Source of the DNA: Caballeronia udeis
Lineage (GTDB): Bacteria; Pseudomonadota; Gammaproteobacteria; Burkholderiales; Burkholderiaceae
NCBI RefSeq assembly: GCF_001544555.2
Contig: NZ_FCOK02000033.1
Coordinates: 30,650-94,649, forward strand
Direction: 5' to 3'
Length of the DNA stretch: 64,000 bases
The notes below the pieces were generated by a model. That model had not been told where the DNA came from and ran no database searches. It was given only the letters and a program-made list of their open reading frames with translations. Numbering within the stretch: the stretch's first letter is position 1; the number at the start of each line of letters is the position of its first letter. Of this stretch, positions 16,191-24,469 are shown piece after piece. A program made the translations under genes and the position numbers.

Positions 16191-17948
16191 TTACCTGACA
16201 CCCGTTGCATGCCTGCGTCCGCCGATCCATCGCACCAGTTCGCCGAACATCGCCATGGTGGGCGGCACGGACAGGTCCACCGCGAGGCAATGCCGGTAGT
16301 ACGGGCTGAGGTCCAGCCCGACACCTAATCCCAGCACCTCCACATCTCGCACGGCCTCGTGCCGCGCGATGACTTCCCGCAGATGATTGTCGAGATAACT
16401 CGCGTGGTTGGCGAGGACGGTGGCGCCCTCCATCGGGCTGCCGTCGGAAATCACGATCACGATCCGTCTACGCTCGGCGCGAGCAAGCAGCCGCGTGCAG
16501 GCCCAGTCGATCGCCTCGCCATCCACGCCTTCGCGAAACAGGTCCGCCTTGAAGAGCGCGGCGATATCGGCGCGGGCTCGTCGCCAGTTGGTGGACGCAT
16601 CCTTGAACACCATGTGCGAGAGTTCACAGAGCCGGCCGGGATGAGGCGGACGCCCTCGCGCCAGCCAGTCGAGCCGGGCCTGGCCGCCGTTCCAGGCGCC
16701 CGTGGTGAAACCCAGCACCTCGGTAGTCACGCCCGCCTGGTCCAGGGCGCGCACGAGCGTGTCCACCATGACGGCCGCCGCTTCGATGTGCGCGCGCATG
16801 GAGCCCGAACAGTCGATCAGGAAACTGACGGCGCAATCGGCCAGCAGCGTGTTCCGTTCCAGCAGGAAGAGACGTCGCTCAGCAGGAGAGCTAACGAGTT
16901 GCGCGAGGCGCCTGCCGTCAATGCGGCCATGCTCCTCTCCGAACGACCAGCCGTCGCGCTGCGGGATGGCAAGGGCGATCCGCAGCGCGTGGGCCAGCCG
17001 TGGCACGTTGATGCCTTGCGTTGCAATGAGCGCGTCAAGGCGTTCCCGATACTCCGTCAGCAACGCCTTGCGCACTAGCGCACCCGGGTGAATCTCCTGG
17101 TCATAGCGCTGGGTGAAAATACGATAATCATCGCTGGACGTCCCCGGCACGCGTCCCACGCCGGCAACGGCAGCTGCCATCGACTCGTCTTCATCCGCGT
17201 CGTCGTTCTCGTTGTCGTCGAAATCGAACCATAGCGATAACGCCGTGCGTGTGGCCTCGTCATCCGTTTTATCCACTGAATCGTCCAGCACGTGCTGCTC
17301 GCGCGCGTCCCGGATCATTTCGCTCACCAGGCGCGCCAGCTCAAGCGCGTGGACCGCAAACGCACTCTGCTCTCCTCGATGCCGCCGCAGCCCCGCCAGC
17401 GACATGCCAAACACCGGCGCGATTGCTGCGCGCGTGTGCTCTATCAAGGCCTCGGTTTCTTCGAGCACAGGCCAGCCCGAGAGTCGCGACCAGGAAATTT
17501 GCGCGACGGTATAAAGCAGGTTGCCGATATGGCTTTCCGCCTGTCCGGAGCGATAAAAACCTCGCGACCAGGCTTCGAACTGGTGACGCAGGTTCGACAC
17601 CAGACCCGGCATGCCGGGCGGCGTCAGGCTTTCGCAGCGCAATTGCTCGAGCAGTTCGAATACGAGGCGCTCGACCGGATCGGCGGGGCATAACCGGCTA
17701 TACAGGGTCGCATCGGAACGCATGAGACGCAGGGCGGCGCCATCGGCTGCGCCGCGCAGGGAGTCCAACCTGTTCTCCACCGTATCGCGGCGCAGATGCG
17801 GCGCGTTGAGCGGCAGCGGGCGCAGGTCTCGGCACAAGCGGCCGTTGCGGTAGTCGAGCGAGGCGTCGCCTGTGAGGGCGCGTACCGTCGATGCACACAG
17901 GTTCTCGCGCTGCTCGCGACGTCGAGCCGCCTGCCTGTCAGGCTCCAT
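16191..17948 (-). CDS. cobT: CobT-like VWA-domain protein (cobaltochelatase subunit family)
   Basis: 585 residues from ATG 17948, which shares one base with the stop of the AAA+ gene (TGATG), so the two are coupled. It has a helical N-terminal half, an acidic linker at about 235-250 (DFDDNENDDADEDES), then a von Willebrand A domain with an intact metal-ion site DCSGSM (Asp379, Ser381, Ser383), followed by VLGFTTGAWNGG and VISDGSPMEGA, all as in CobT. In aerobic cobalamin synthesis CobT works with CobS and CobN to insert cobalt. No cobN or cobalamin gene is in this window; the pair sits between a transaminase and xsc, suggesting another client enzyme or a displaced cobalamin gene. Confidence 0.85.
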   Translation of the reverse strand: MEPDRQAARRREQRENLCASTVRALTGDASLDYRNGRLCRDLRPLPLNAPHLRRDTVENRLDSLRGAADGAALRLMRSDATLYSRLCPADPVERLVFELLEQLRCESLTPPGMPGLVSNLRHQFEAWSRGFYRSGQAESHIGNLLYTVAQISWSRLSGWPVLEETEALIEHTRAAIAPVFGMSLAGLRRHRGEQSAFAVHALELARLVSEMIRDAREQHVLDDSVDKTDDEATRTALSLWFDFDDNENDDADEDESMAAAVAGVGRVPGTSSDDYRIFTQRYDQEIHPGALVRKALLTEYRERLDALIATQGINVPRLAHALRIALAIPQRDGWSFGEEHGRIDGRRLAQLVSSPAERRLFLLERNTLLADCAVSFLIDCSGSMRAHIEAAAVMVDTLVRALDQAGVTTEVLGFTTGAWNGGQARLDWLARGRPPHPGRLCELSHMVFKDASTNWRRARADIAALFKADLFREGVDGEAIDWACTRLLARAERRRIVIVISDGSPMEGATVLANHASYLDNHLREVIARHEAVRDVEVLGLGVGLDLSPYYRHCLAVDLSVPPTMAMFGELVRWIGGRRHATGVR

Positions 17949-18991
17949 CAGCGAGACTCCGTTGCGAGGCTCTTGCGCTCGGACGGGTGATCCAGCTCCT
18001 TGCCGAAGCAGCGCTGGAAATACTCGGCTACGATCGGCCGCTCCGCCTCGTCGCACTTGTTCAGGAATGTCAGACGAAAGGCGCGCGCCGGATCGTGGAA
18101 GATCTGGCAGTTCTCCGCCCAGTCGATCACCGTACGCGGCGACATGAGCGTTGATACATCGCCGGTCGTGAAACCCTTGCGCGTGAGTTCGGCCACGCTC
18201 ACCATCGATTCAATCAATGCACGGCCGGCGTCGTCGGCAAGCTCCGGCACTCGAGCGAGCACGATCCCCGCTTCTTCCGCACGCGGCAGGTAATTGAGCG
18301 TGGCGACCACGTTCCAGCGATCCATCTGCGCGTGGTTCAACATCTGCGTGCCGTGATACAGGCCGTTGATGTTGCCCAGGCCCACGGTGTTGGTGGTGGC
18401 GAACAGGCGAAAGTACGGGTGCGGACGGATCACGCGGTTCTGGTCGAGCAGGGTGAACCTGCCGTCGCGTTCCAGAATGCGCTGAATCACGAACATTACG
18501 TCGGGGCGGCCGGCGTCGTATTCGTCAAAGATCAGCGCGACCGGGCGCTGCAGCGCCCACGGCACGATGCCTTCCTGGAACTCGGTCACCTGCAAGTCGT
18601 CGCGCACCACGATCGCGTCTTTTCCCACCAGGTCGAGGCGGCTGATATGACCGTCCAGATTGATGCGTACGCACGGCCAGTTGAGCCGGGCCGCGACCTG
18701 TTCGATATGCGTTGATTTGCCCGTGCCGTGCAGCCCCTGGACCATGACCCGGCGGTTGCGGGCGAAGCCTGCGAGGATCGCGGTCGTCACTTCCGGGTTG
18801 AAACGATAAACCTCGTCGATTTCCGGAACGTGGTCGTCAGGTTCGCTGAAGGAGGGCACCATCAGGTCGGAATCGATGCCGAACAAGGTGCGCACCGCGA
18901 CCATCTTGTCCGGCTTGTTCATTGCGCTCATCCCGTTCGTTGCACCGCCTGTCATACCGGCTGTCATACCGCTGGCTGCACCATCAGTCAC
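17948..18991 (-). CDS. cobS: CobS-like AAA+ ATPase (cobaltochelatase subunit family)
   Basis: A 347-residue MoxR/CobS-type AAA+ ATPase. Walker A is GLHGTGKST (86-94) and Walker B VALIFDEYD (Asp156, Glu157), followed by RLFATTNTVGLG and the arginine-finger region MSPRTVIDWAE. The N-terminus VAVRTLFGIDSDLMVPSFSE is the CobS-specific lead. The start is GTG 18991 with AGGAG 6 nt upstream; the first 22 residues are a Gly/Met/Thr-rich tract of short repeats. It pairs with the CobT-like protein downstream and is divergent from xsc, sharing the regulatory region with copy B of the 107-bp block. A stand-alone chaperone or metal-insertion role is possible. Confidence 0.88.
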   Translation of the reverse strand: MTDGAASGMTAGMTGGATNGMSAMNKPDKMVAVRTLFGIDSDLMVPSFSEPDDHVPEIDEVYRFNPEVTTAILAGFARNRRVMVQGLHGTGKSTHIEQVAARLNWPCVRINLDGHISRLDLVGKDAIVVRDDLQVTEFQEGIVPWALQRPVALIFDEYDAGRPDVMFVIQRILERDGRFTLLDQNRVIRPHPYFRLFATTNTVGLGNINGLYHGTQMLNHAQMDRWNVVATLNYLPRAEEAGIVLARVPELADDAGRALIESMVSVAELTRKGFTTGDVSTLMSPRTVIDWAENCQIFHDPARAFRLTFLNKCDEAERPIVAEYFQRCFGKELDHPSERKSLATESR

Positions 18992-19079
18992 TTCCGTCTC
19001 CTAGCTCTCGTGTCAAACGCGGCGACGCTTTCTTCCACGCGGCCGGCTTCCTGGCGTCCATGATAGCTTTCTTCTTTTT

Positions 19080-19186
19080 TAGATACAAATCGTACCGTTT
19101 ATTGTAAATGTGGATTGACGGCGGGTTGATCTTATTTTATCTTTCCTCATGATTTTCACTTTTCGGAACTCAACGTTCCGTTTTAT
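19080..19186 (+). promoter_or_regulatory. Inverted-repeat promoter/operator block, copy B (drives xsc)
   Basis: This is the mirror copy of 14671-14777 (90 of 107 positions identical). Rightward it contains TTGACG (19115-19120), 17 bp, TATCTT (19138-19143), then CGGAAC-TCAAC-GTTCCG (19164-19180), which would lie just downstream of the transcription start and 28 bp before the xsc ATG. Mismatches cluster in the spacers, while the -35, -10 and dyad arms are preserved, as expected for a functional site under selection. Confidence 0.78.
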
Positions 19187-19208
19187 AGGTAAATCCGGAG
19201 ACATCACC

Positions 19209-21041
19209 ATGAGCGAGCAAGACCCCGCAGCCAAGAGCGCTTCTTCCACCGCCGCGCGCACCGGCCCCCAGGCCATGACCCCGTCTGAAGCGTTCGTTGA
19301 AACGCTGGCCGCCAACGGCGTCACCGAGATGTTCGGCATCATGGGCTCGGCCTTCATGGACGCCATGGACATCTTCGCGCCAGCAGGTATTCGTCTGATT
19401 CCCGTGGTCCACGAACAGGGCGCGGGCCATATGGCCGACGGCTATTCGCGTGTTTCCGGGCGCCACGGCGTGGTTATCGGTCAGAACGGGCCGGGGATCA
19501 GCAACTGCGTCACCGCTATCGCAGCGGCTTACTGGGCGCACAGCCCGGTGGTGATCGTGACGCCCGAAGCCGGCACCATGGGCATCGGGCTAGGCGGTTT
19601 CCAGGAAGCGCGCCAGTTGCCGATGTTCCAGGAGTTCACCAAGTACCAGGGCCACGTCACGCATCCCGCGCGCATGGCTGAATTCACCGGACGCTGTTTC
19701 GATCGCGCCAAGGCCGAGATGGGGCCGACCCAGCTCAATATCCCGCGCGATTACTTCTATGGCCAGATCAAGGCCGAGATCCCGAAACCCCAGAACCTGG
19801 ATCGCGGCCCCGGCGGCGAACAGAGCCTGAACGAAGCGGCGGAATTGATCGCACAGGCCAAGTTCCCGGTGATCATCTCGGGTGGTGGCGTGGTGATGGG
19901 CGATGCCATCGAGCAGTGCCAGGCGCTGGCCGAGCGTCTAGGCGCACCGGTGGTCAACAGCTACCTGCACAACGATTCGTTTCCGGCGAAGCATCCGCTG
20001 TGGTGCGGCCCGCTGGGCTACCAGGGCTCCAAGGCAGCCATGAAGCTGCTGGCGCAAGCCGATGTGGTGATCGCGCTTGGTTCGCGCCTCGGACCTTTCG
20101 GTACGCTGCCGCAGCACGGCATGGACTACTGGCCCAAGGACGCGAAGATCATCCAGATCGATGCCGATCACAAGATGCTCGGACTGGTGAAGACGATCTC
20201 GGTGGGCATTTGCGGCGATGCGAAGGCGGCAGCCATTGCACTGAGCCAGCGGCTCGAGGGCCGCACGCTTGCGAGCGACGCCACGCGTGAAGAACGCGCC
20301 GGCCAGATTGCCGCAGAGAAGGCGGCATGGGAGAAAGAACTCGACGAGTGGACCCACGAGCGCGATGCCTACAGCCTGGACATGATCGAGGAGCAGAAGC
20401 ACGAGCGGCCGCTGGGCGGTGGGCAGTATCTGCACCCGCGTCAGGTGCTGCGCGAGTTGGAGAAGGCGATGCCTGACGACGTCATGGTGTCCACCGACAT
20501 CGGCAATATCAACTCGGTGGCCAACAGCTACCTGCGTTTTAACAAGCCGCGCAGCTTCTTTGCCGCGATGAGCTGGGGCAATTGCGGGTATGCGTTTCCG
20601 ACCATCATCGGGGCGAAGGTGGCAGCGCCGCATCGGCCGGCGGTGTCCTATGCGGGCGACGGCGCCTGGGGCATGAGCCTGATGGAGACCATGACCTGCG
20701 TGCGCCACAACATCCCGGTGACAGCGGTCGTGTTTCATAACCGGCAGTGGGGCGCGGAGAAGAAGAACCAGGTCGACTTCTATAACAGGCGCTTCGTGGC
20801 GGGTGAGCTGGATAACCAGAGCTTCGCGGAGATTGCCAAGGCAATGGGTGCTGAGGGGATCGTGGTGAACCGGCTTGAAGACGTGGGCCCTGCGCTCAAG
20901 CGTGCAATCGACCTGCAGATGAATCACGGCAAGACGACCATCATCGAGATCATGTGTACGCGCGAGCTGGGAGATCCGTTCCGCCGGGACGCACTGGCCA
21001 AACCCATACGCCTGCTCGACAAGTACAAGGACTACGTGTGA
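19209..21041 (+). CDS. xsc: Sulfoacetaldehyde acetyltransferase Xsc
   Basis: A 610-residue ThDP enzyme. The N-terminal domain (MTPSEAFVETLAANGVTEMFGIMGSAFMDAMD, VVHEQGAGHMADGYSR with the cofactor Glu), central domain (ISGGGVVMGD) and C-terminal ThDP motif (AGDGAWGMSLMETMTCVRHNIPVTAVVFHN) are complete and match Xsc closely. It converts sulfoacetaldehyde plus phosphate into acetyl phosphate and sulfite, in the cytoplasm. The start ATG 19209 follows GGAG (19197-19200); the upstream in-frame ATG at 19149 lies inside the promoter block. pta follows 114 bp later. It is the point where the isethionate, sulfoacetate and possible taurine routes of the island meet. Confidence 0.96.
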   Translation: MSEQDPAAKSASSTAARTGPQAMTPSEAFVETLAANGVTEMFGIMGSAFMDAMDIFAPAGIRLIPVVHEQGAGHMADGYSRVSGRHGVVIGQNGPGISNCVTAIAAAYWAHSPVVIVTPEAGTMGIGLGGFQEARQLPMFQEFTKYQGHVTHPARMAEFTGRCFDRAKAEMGPTQLNIPRDYFYGQIKAEIPKPQNLDRGPGGEQSLNEAAELIAQAKFPVIISGGGVVMGDAIEQCQALAERLGAPVVNSYLHNDSFPAKHPLWCGPLGYQGSKAAMKLLAQADVVIALGSRLGPFGTLPQHGMDYWPKDAKIIQIDADHKMLGLVKTISVGICGDAKAAAIALSQRLEGRTLASDATREERAGQIAAEKAAWEKELDEWTHERDAYSLDMIEEQKHERPLGGGQYLHPRQVLRELEKAMPDDVMVSTDIGNINSVANSYLRFNKPRSFFAAMSWGNCGYAFPTIIGAKVAAPHRPAVSYAGDGAWGMSLMETMTCVRHNIPVTAVVFHNRQWGAEKKNQVDFYNRRFVAGELDNQSFAEIAKAMGAEGIVVNRLEDVGPALKRAIDLQMNHGKTTIIEIMCTRELGDPFRRDALAKPIRLLDKYKDYV

Positions 21042-21083
21042 ACGTTCCATCTTCCGGGGGCTGAGGCTCTCGTGGAGCCCGAC

Positions 21084-21116
21084 GTGCTGGAAACGGATTG
21101 CCGCCGTTTCCAGCAC
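21084..21116 (+). terminator. 13-bp stem-loop between xsc and pta
   Basis: GTGCTGGAAACGG and CCGTTTCCAGCAC form a perfect 13-bp stem around a 7-nt loop. It begins 42 bp after the xsc stop and ends 39 bp before pta. No T-run follows, so complete intrinsic termination is unlikely; partial attenuation or mRNA stabilisation of the xsc message are the likelier roles. Confidence 0.45.
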
Positions 21117-21155
21117 CGGTCTTTCCCGTCTTTGGAAACCGTGACCGAGTGACCC

Positions 21156-22193
21156 ATGAAGCCGATTAACCGCATCATCGAGCGCGCCCGCGTTCATCCC
21201 ATGCGCATCGTACTGAGCGAGGGAGAGGACCCGCGGATTCTCCAGGCGGCGCAACGCGTGACCGTCGAACGCATTGCCCGCGTCATTCTGGTGGGGGATG
21301 CTCCCCGCATTATTCAAGTTGCGGCCAGTGAGGGTATCGATCTGGCTGGCATCGAACTGGTGGATCCGTCCAATTCGCCGCTCGGGCCATCTTTGTACCG
21401 GTCTCTCTTCGAATTGCGATCGGCCAAGGGCATGACGCTGGATGAAGCTAAGCGGGAGGTGCTCAACCCGCTCTGCTTTGCCAACCTGATGGTCCGGTTC
21501 GGTCATGCCGATGGTTCGGTATCCGGAGCAATTAACACTACGGCCGACGTGGTCCGAACCGCGATCCAGGTCATAGGCATCGACCCGGCGTTCAAGCTGG
21601 TTTCAAGCTTCTTCTTGATGATGCTGTGCGAGCCTTTCCACACGCTGAAGGGCGGCCTTATTTTCTCCGATTGCGCTCTGGTGGTGAACCCCGACGCGGG
21701 TGAACTTGCCGAGATCGCGATGGCTGCAGCGGACAGCGCGCACAACCTTCTGATGGATGAACCGCGCGTGGCCATGCTGTCATTCTCGACGAGCGGCAGC
21801 GCCCGGCATGCGGCGGTCGACAAGGTGGTGGAGGCAACGTGCCTCGTCAGGCAGCAGCGTCCGAACCTGGCGATAGATGGCGATGTGCAGCTTGACGCGG
21901 CGCTCGTTGCCGAAATCGCCGAACGCAAGATCGATCACTCGAATGTCCACGGCCGGGCCAACGTGCTGGTCTTTCCGAGTCTGGAGGCCGGTAATATCAG
22001 CTACAAACTCGCGGAAAGAGTAGGTGGCGCGAAGGCGATCGGTCCGTTATTGCAGGGCCTTCGAAAGCCCGCCAACGACCTTTCACGCGGCTGCAGCGCC
22101 GAGGACATCTATTACGTCATTGGCGTGACCGTGGTGCAGGCGCAAGCGGCATTGGCTACCGAACAAGCATCCATGGATCACACTGTTCATTGA
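21156..22193 (+). CDS. pta: Phosphate acetyltransferase Pta
   Basis: A 345-residue stand-alone Pta catalytic domain (no DRTGG or dethiobiotin-synthetase N-terminal extension). It has RIVLSEGEDPRILQAAQ at the start, MVRFGHADGSVSGA, VAMLSFSTSGSA, and the family end VFPSLEAGNISYKLAERVGGAKAIGPLLQGLRKPANDLSRGC. It converts the acetyl phosphate made by Xsc into acetyl-CoA. Short Pta enzymes paired with xsc are standard in taurine and sulfoacetate gene clusters. The 3' end overlaps the convergent TAXI-type gene by 7 bp. Confidence 0.95.
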   Translation: MKPINRIIERARVHPMRIVLSEGEDPRILQAAQRVTVERIARVILVGDAPRIIQVAASEGIDLAGIELVDPSNSPLGPSLYRSLFELRSAKGMTLDEAKREVLNPLCFANLMVRFGHADGSVSGAINTTADVVRTAIQVIGIDPAFKLVSSFFLMMLCEPFHTLKGGLIFSDCALVVNPDAGELAEIAMAAADSAHNLLMDEPRVAMLSFSTSGSARHAAVDKVVEATCLVRQQRPNLAIDGDVQLDAALVAEIAERKIDHSNVHGRANVLVFPSLEAGNISYKLAERVGGAKAIGPLLQGLRKPANDLSRGCSAEDIYYVIGVTVVQAQAALATEQASMDHTVH

Positions 22194-23527
22194 ATCTTTG
22201 CGGCTGCCTGGAAAATCCGTTCCCGCACAATGCCTATCGCCTGCTTGAGGGCATAAACGTCCTGAAAATAACGCTGAGGCACTCTTATCTGGCTGGCGTT
22301 CGCATCAATGTTCTCGATCTCTTCGCGCCATTGTGCAATCTGGTCAGGGGTTGGCTGCGGGGTTCTCCATATTTCATCTTCCAGCGACTTGATTTCCCGA
22401 TACCAGACCACGAGCCGGTTTTTGATCCGCGCAGCCGCCATGCGCGGTAATGCTTGCAACAAGCCGATCAGCAGGGCCATGAAGGGCACAAGGATCAGCA
22501 GGCGCCTTTCGATAAAGCTGGCCAGCCAGAACGGAAGGTACCGCTGCAGGAAAGGGCGGCCGGATTTGAAGTAGCGCACGCTTTCGTCCGAGATGGGAAA
22601 TTCATCGGTGTTCAGGTTGGGAAACGCACCGAGCGGCGTGAAGTAATCTTCGCCGCCGTGCACGGTCCTGGCCGCTTCCAGCAACAGGTAAGCGAGAGCC
22701 GGGTGCAGGGTGTCCTTGGACACAAGGAGAGCCGTGGCTGCCAGCAGGGTGACATCGGCCCGCGGGAGATCGTTGACGATGCTGGTCGACGCACGCGGAA
22801 AAGTGATCTTGGAGAGCGACGGGAATTTTTGCACCAGCGCGTCGGCCTGGGCAAAACTCATCAGCTTCAGGTCGCTGTTAAGCAATGTTTGCTGCATGGA
22901 CGCGTCTGGCCTGCCGATAAAGAAAGCGGCATCGAGCGTGCCATTTTCGAGGTCTTGATAGGCCTTGGCCGCGTCCATTTCCAGGAGCGTGGTGTTGTCG
23001 CCGGTGACGCCGCTATAAGAAAGCAGTACCTGGGCGACGTTGAGCAGGCCGCTGCCGGGAACACCGGTGGCAATCCGCTTGCCGCGTAGCTGCGCCAGCC
23101 GATTGACAATCGTATCGGCACGATAAAACACCCAGATCGGTTCATATGAAACAGCCGCAATGGTCTGCAGGTGGTCTGTCTCTTTCGGACTGGTGGTGCC
23201 TGACTGGATGAAGCCCACTTCGTATTCGCTGTCAGGATCCTTCAACCGCTGATAATTTTCGATCGATCCGGTGGAACTGCGGATATCAAGCGTAATGCCG
23301 TCGCGCTTAAGGAGTGGAGCATACCGATCCGCAAAGCCGCGATAAATACCGTTGTCAGCCCCGGTTGTAATGACAATGGTGCGCTGGATGGCGGGCTTCA
23401 GAACAGTCGCCAGCGCCCAGCCAAGTGCGGCGATCAGCAGTACGGCGCCGATGATGAGAAGCCGCCTGCGCCCCGGCGTCATGGGGGGTTTCTGGCTACG
23501 ATGAAGCGCTGGGTTGTGCCTGGGCAT
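22187..23527 (-). CDS. Membrane-anchored TAXI-family (TRAP-type) solute-binding protein
   Basis: 446 residues: an N-terminal membrane anchor (about 22-44, RLLIIGAVLLIAALGWALATVL), then a TAXI/NMT1-like binding domain (IVITTGADNGIYRGFADRYAPLL, GFIQSGTT, LRGKRIATGVPGSGLLNVAQVLLSYSG), a second hydrophobic segment near 345-365 (LLILVPFMALLIGLLQAL) and a soluble helical C-terminal tail. Secreted TAXI proteins deliver ligands to TRAP permeases, but no permease gene is nearby and this one is tethered at two points, so it may be a sensor or scaffold. The start could also be Met16 (23482). It converges on pta; a link to sulfonates is not shown. Confidence 0.8.
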   Translation of the reverse strand: MPRHNPALHRSQKPPMTPGRRRLLIIGAVLLIAALGWALATVLKPAIQRTIVITTGADNGIYRGFADRYAPLLKRDGITLDIRSSTGSIENYQRLKDPDSEYEVGFIQSGTTSPKETDHLQTIAAVSYEPIWVFYRADTIVNRLAQLRGKRIATGVPGSGLLNVAQVLLSYSGVTGDNTTLLEMDAAKAYQDLENGTLDAAFFIGRPDASMQQTLLNSDLKLMSFAQADALVQKFPSLSKITFPRASTSIVNDLPRADVTLLAATALLVSKDTLHPALAYLLLEAARTVHGGEDYFTPLGAFPNLNTDEFPISDESVRYFKSGRPFLQRYLPFWLASFIERRLLILVPFMALLIGLLQALPRMAAARIKNRLVVWYREIKSLEDEIWRTPQPTPDQIAQWREEIENIDANASQIRVPQRYFQDVYALKQAIGIVRERIFQAAAKIQ

Positions 23528-23903
23528 TGCGTGGCCTTTTCGTCAGGTCTAGCGCGTGTGGGCAGGGCCAGGAGTACGCGGTCATGTGGCTGCGTTGCTG
23601 GCAGGCGGCGCTGACACTGCGAGTCCAATCACACTCGGAGCATCTGGCTTCTGCCTCGCCAGCGGCGGCAAAGAGCGGATAATGCAGCCCCTTGAGCGCC
23701 TTGTCCAGATTTCGCATTCAAGCCAGCTATTTGTCGAGCAATTCTTTCGTTTTCACAACCGGCTCAGAACCGGCCCACAACCGGCAATAACGGGTCGCGT
23801 GTTGACGAAGCGGAGCTCTCCATCGTTCAATATTTTCCCGTTACTTATATACGGCATCCTTATCATATTATATTTATCAAACGGATCAATATCTCCATGC
23901 ATA
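23528..23903. other. Intergenic, nothing recognised
   Basis: A 376-bp gap between the TAXI-type gene and the hypothetical gene at 23904. Its second half (about 23820-23900) is AT-rich. The plus-strand frame through it is mostly antisense to the neighbouring gene and shows no protein-like composition. Confidence 0.5.
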
Positions 23904-24296
23904 TCACGCGCGGCTGTGTTCACCCGGGGCTTCAGCGGGCGCAAGCGTCAACGCCTGATTGAGCACGCGGTCAAACTCTTCCTGGCTTTTCGCATCAACG
24001 TCGATTTCGCGAATCCGCAGGCTGATCCTGCGATCCGCCCGGCCGTTTAACCATGCGTGTGCAGCCGCACCCAGCGCAGGCCCTGCAAGCTGACCGAGGC
24101 TAACGACGAATTCGCCGCTGAAGCCGCCTTGTAGACCCGCGGTGTCCAGAGCGAAACCTGCTGGATTAATCCGGCTGCCATCAGCCCGAGCCTCGACATA
24201 GAACCGCGTGATTGCCTGCTGGCGCTTGCGACTAAAAAGAGGACCGTCGTTATTCGATGGCAGCAGGGTCAGGTGAAGATCGTGGTCGGTGCACAT
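23904..24296 (-). CDS. Conserved-looking hypothetical protein, 130 residues
   Basis: No family is recognised. The start ATG 24296 (MCTDHDLHLTLLPSN) has AAAGGAG 5 nt upstream; a longer frame to 24407 lacks such a site. The protein is soluble, without signal peptide or membrane segment. It contains SRKRQQAITRFYVEARADGSRINPAGF and ends in a predicted helical part (KSQEEFDRVLNQALTLAPAEAPGE). Codon use matches neighbouring genes, supporting it as real. It stands alone between divergent-looking gaps. Confidence 0.6.
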   Translation of the reverse strand: MCTDHDLHLTLLPSNNDGPLFSRKRQQAITRFYVEARADGSRINPAGFALDTAGLQGGFSGEFVVSLGQLAGPALGAAAHAWLNGRADRRISLRIREIDVDAKSQEEFDRVLNQALTLAPAEAPGEHSRA

Positions 24297-24469
24297 CGTG
24301 TCTCCTTTCGCCGGCTTCGTGTCTTTCTCAGCGTCAAGCTGGCACACCGCTAGTCGGCTAACATCGTTGCATCTGTCCTCTGCAGGTTTCAGCGCCGGTG
24401 CCGGCAAAGGAACTCAAGGGCGTGCTTTTCCCAATGCTTGCAACCGCATCCCCCGTGCCGTCACGCTCT

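Noticed and set aside
14843..16324. 493-codon minus-strand frame over the transaminase
   Set aside because: Antisense to a well-conserved PhnW-family protein, with no recognisable domain.
18920..18985. Short repeats (ggtatgaca-like) at the start of the CobS-like gene as a separate repeat element
   Set aside because: They encode the low-complexity N-terminus of that protein and are too few and short to be an independent element.
19938..21506. 522-codon minus-strand frame across xsc and pta
   Set aside because: Antisense shadow of two certain genes; spans their junction without any family feature.
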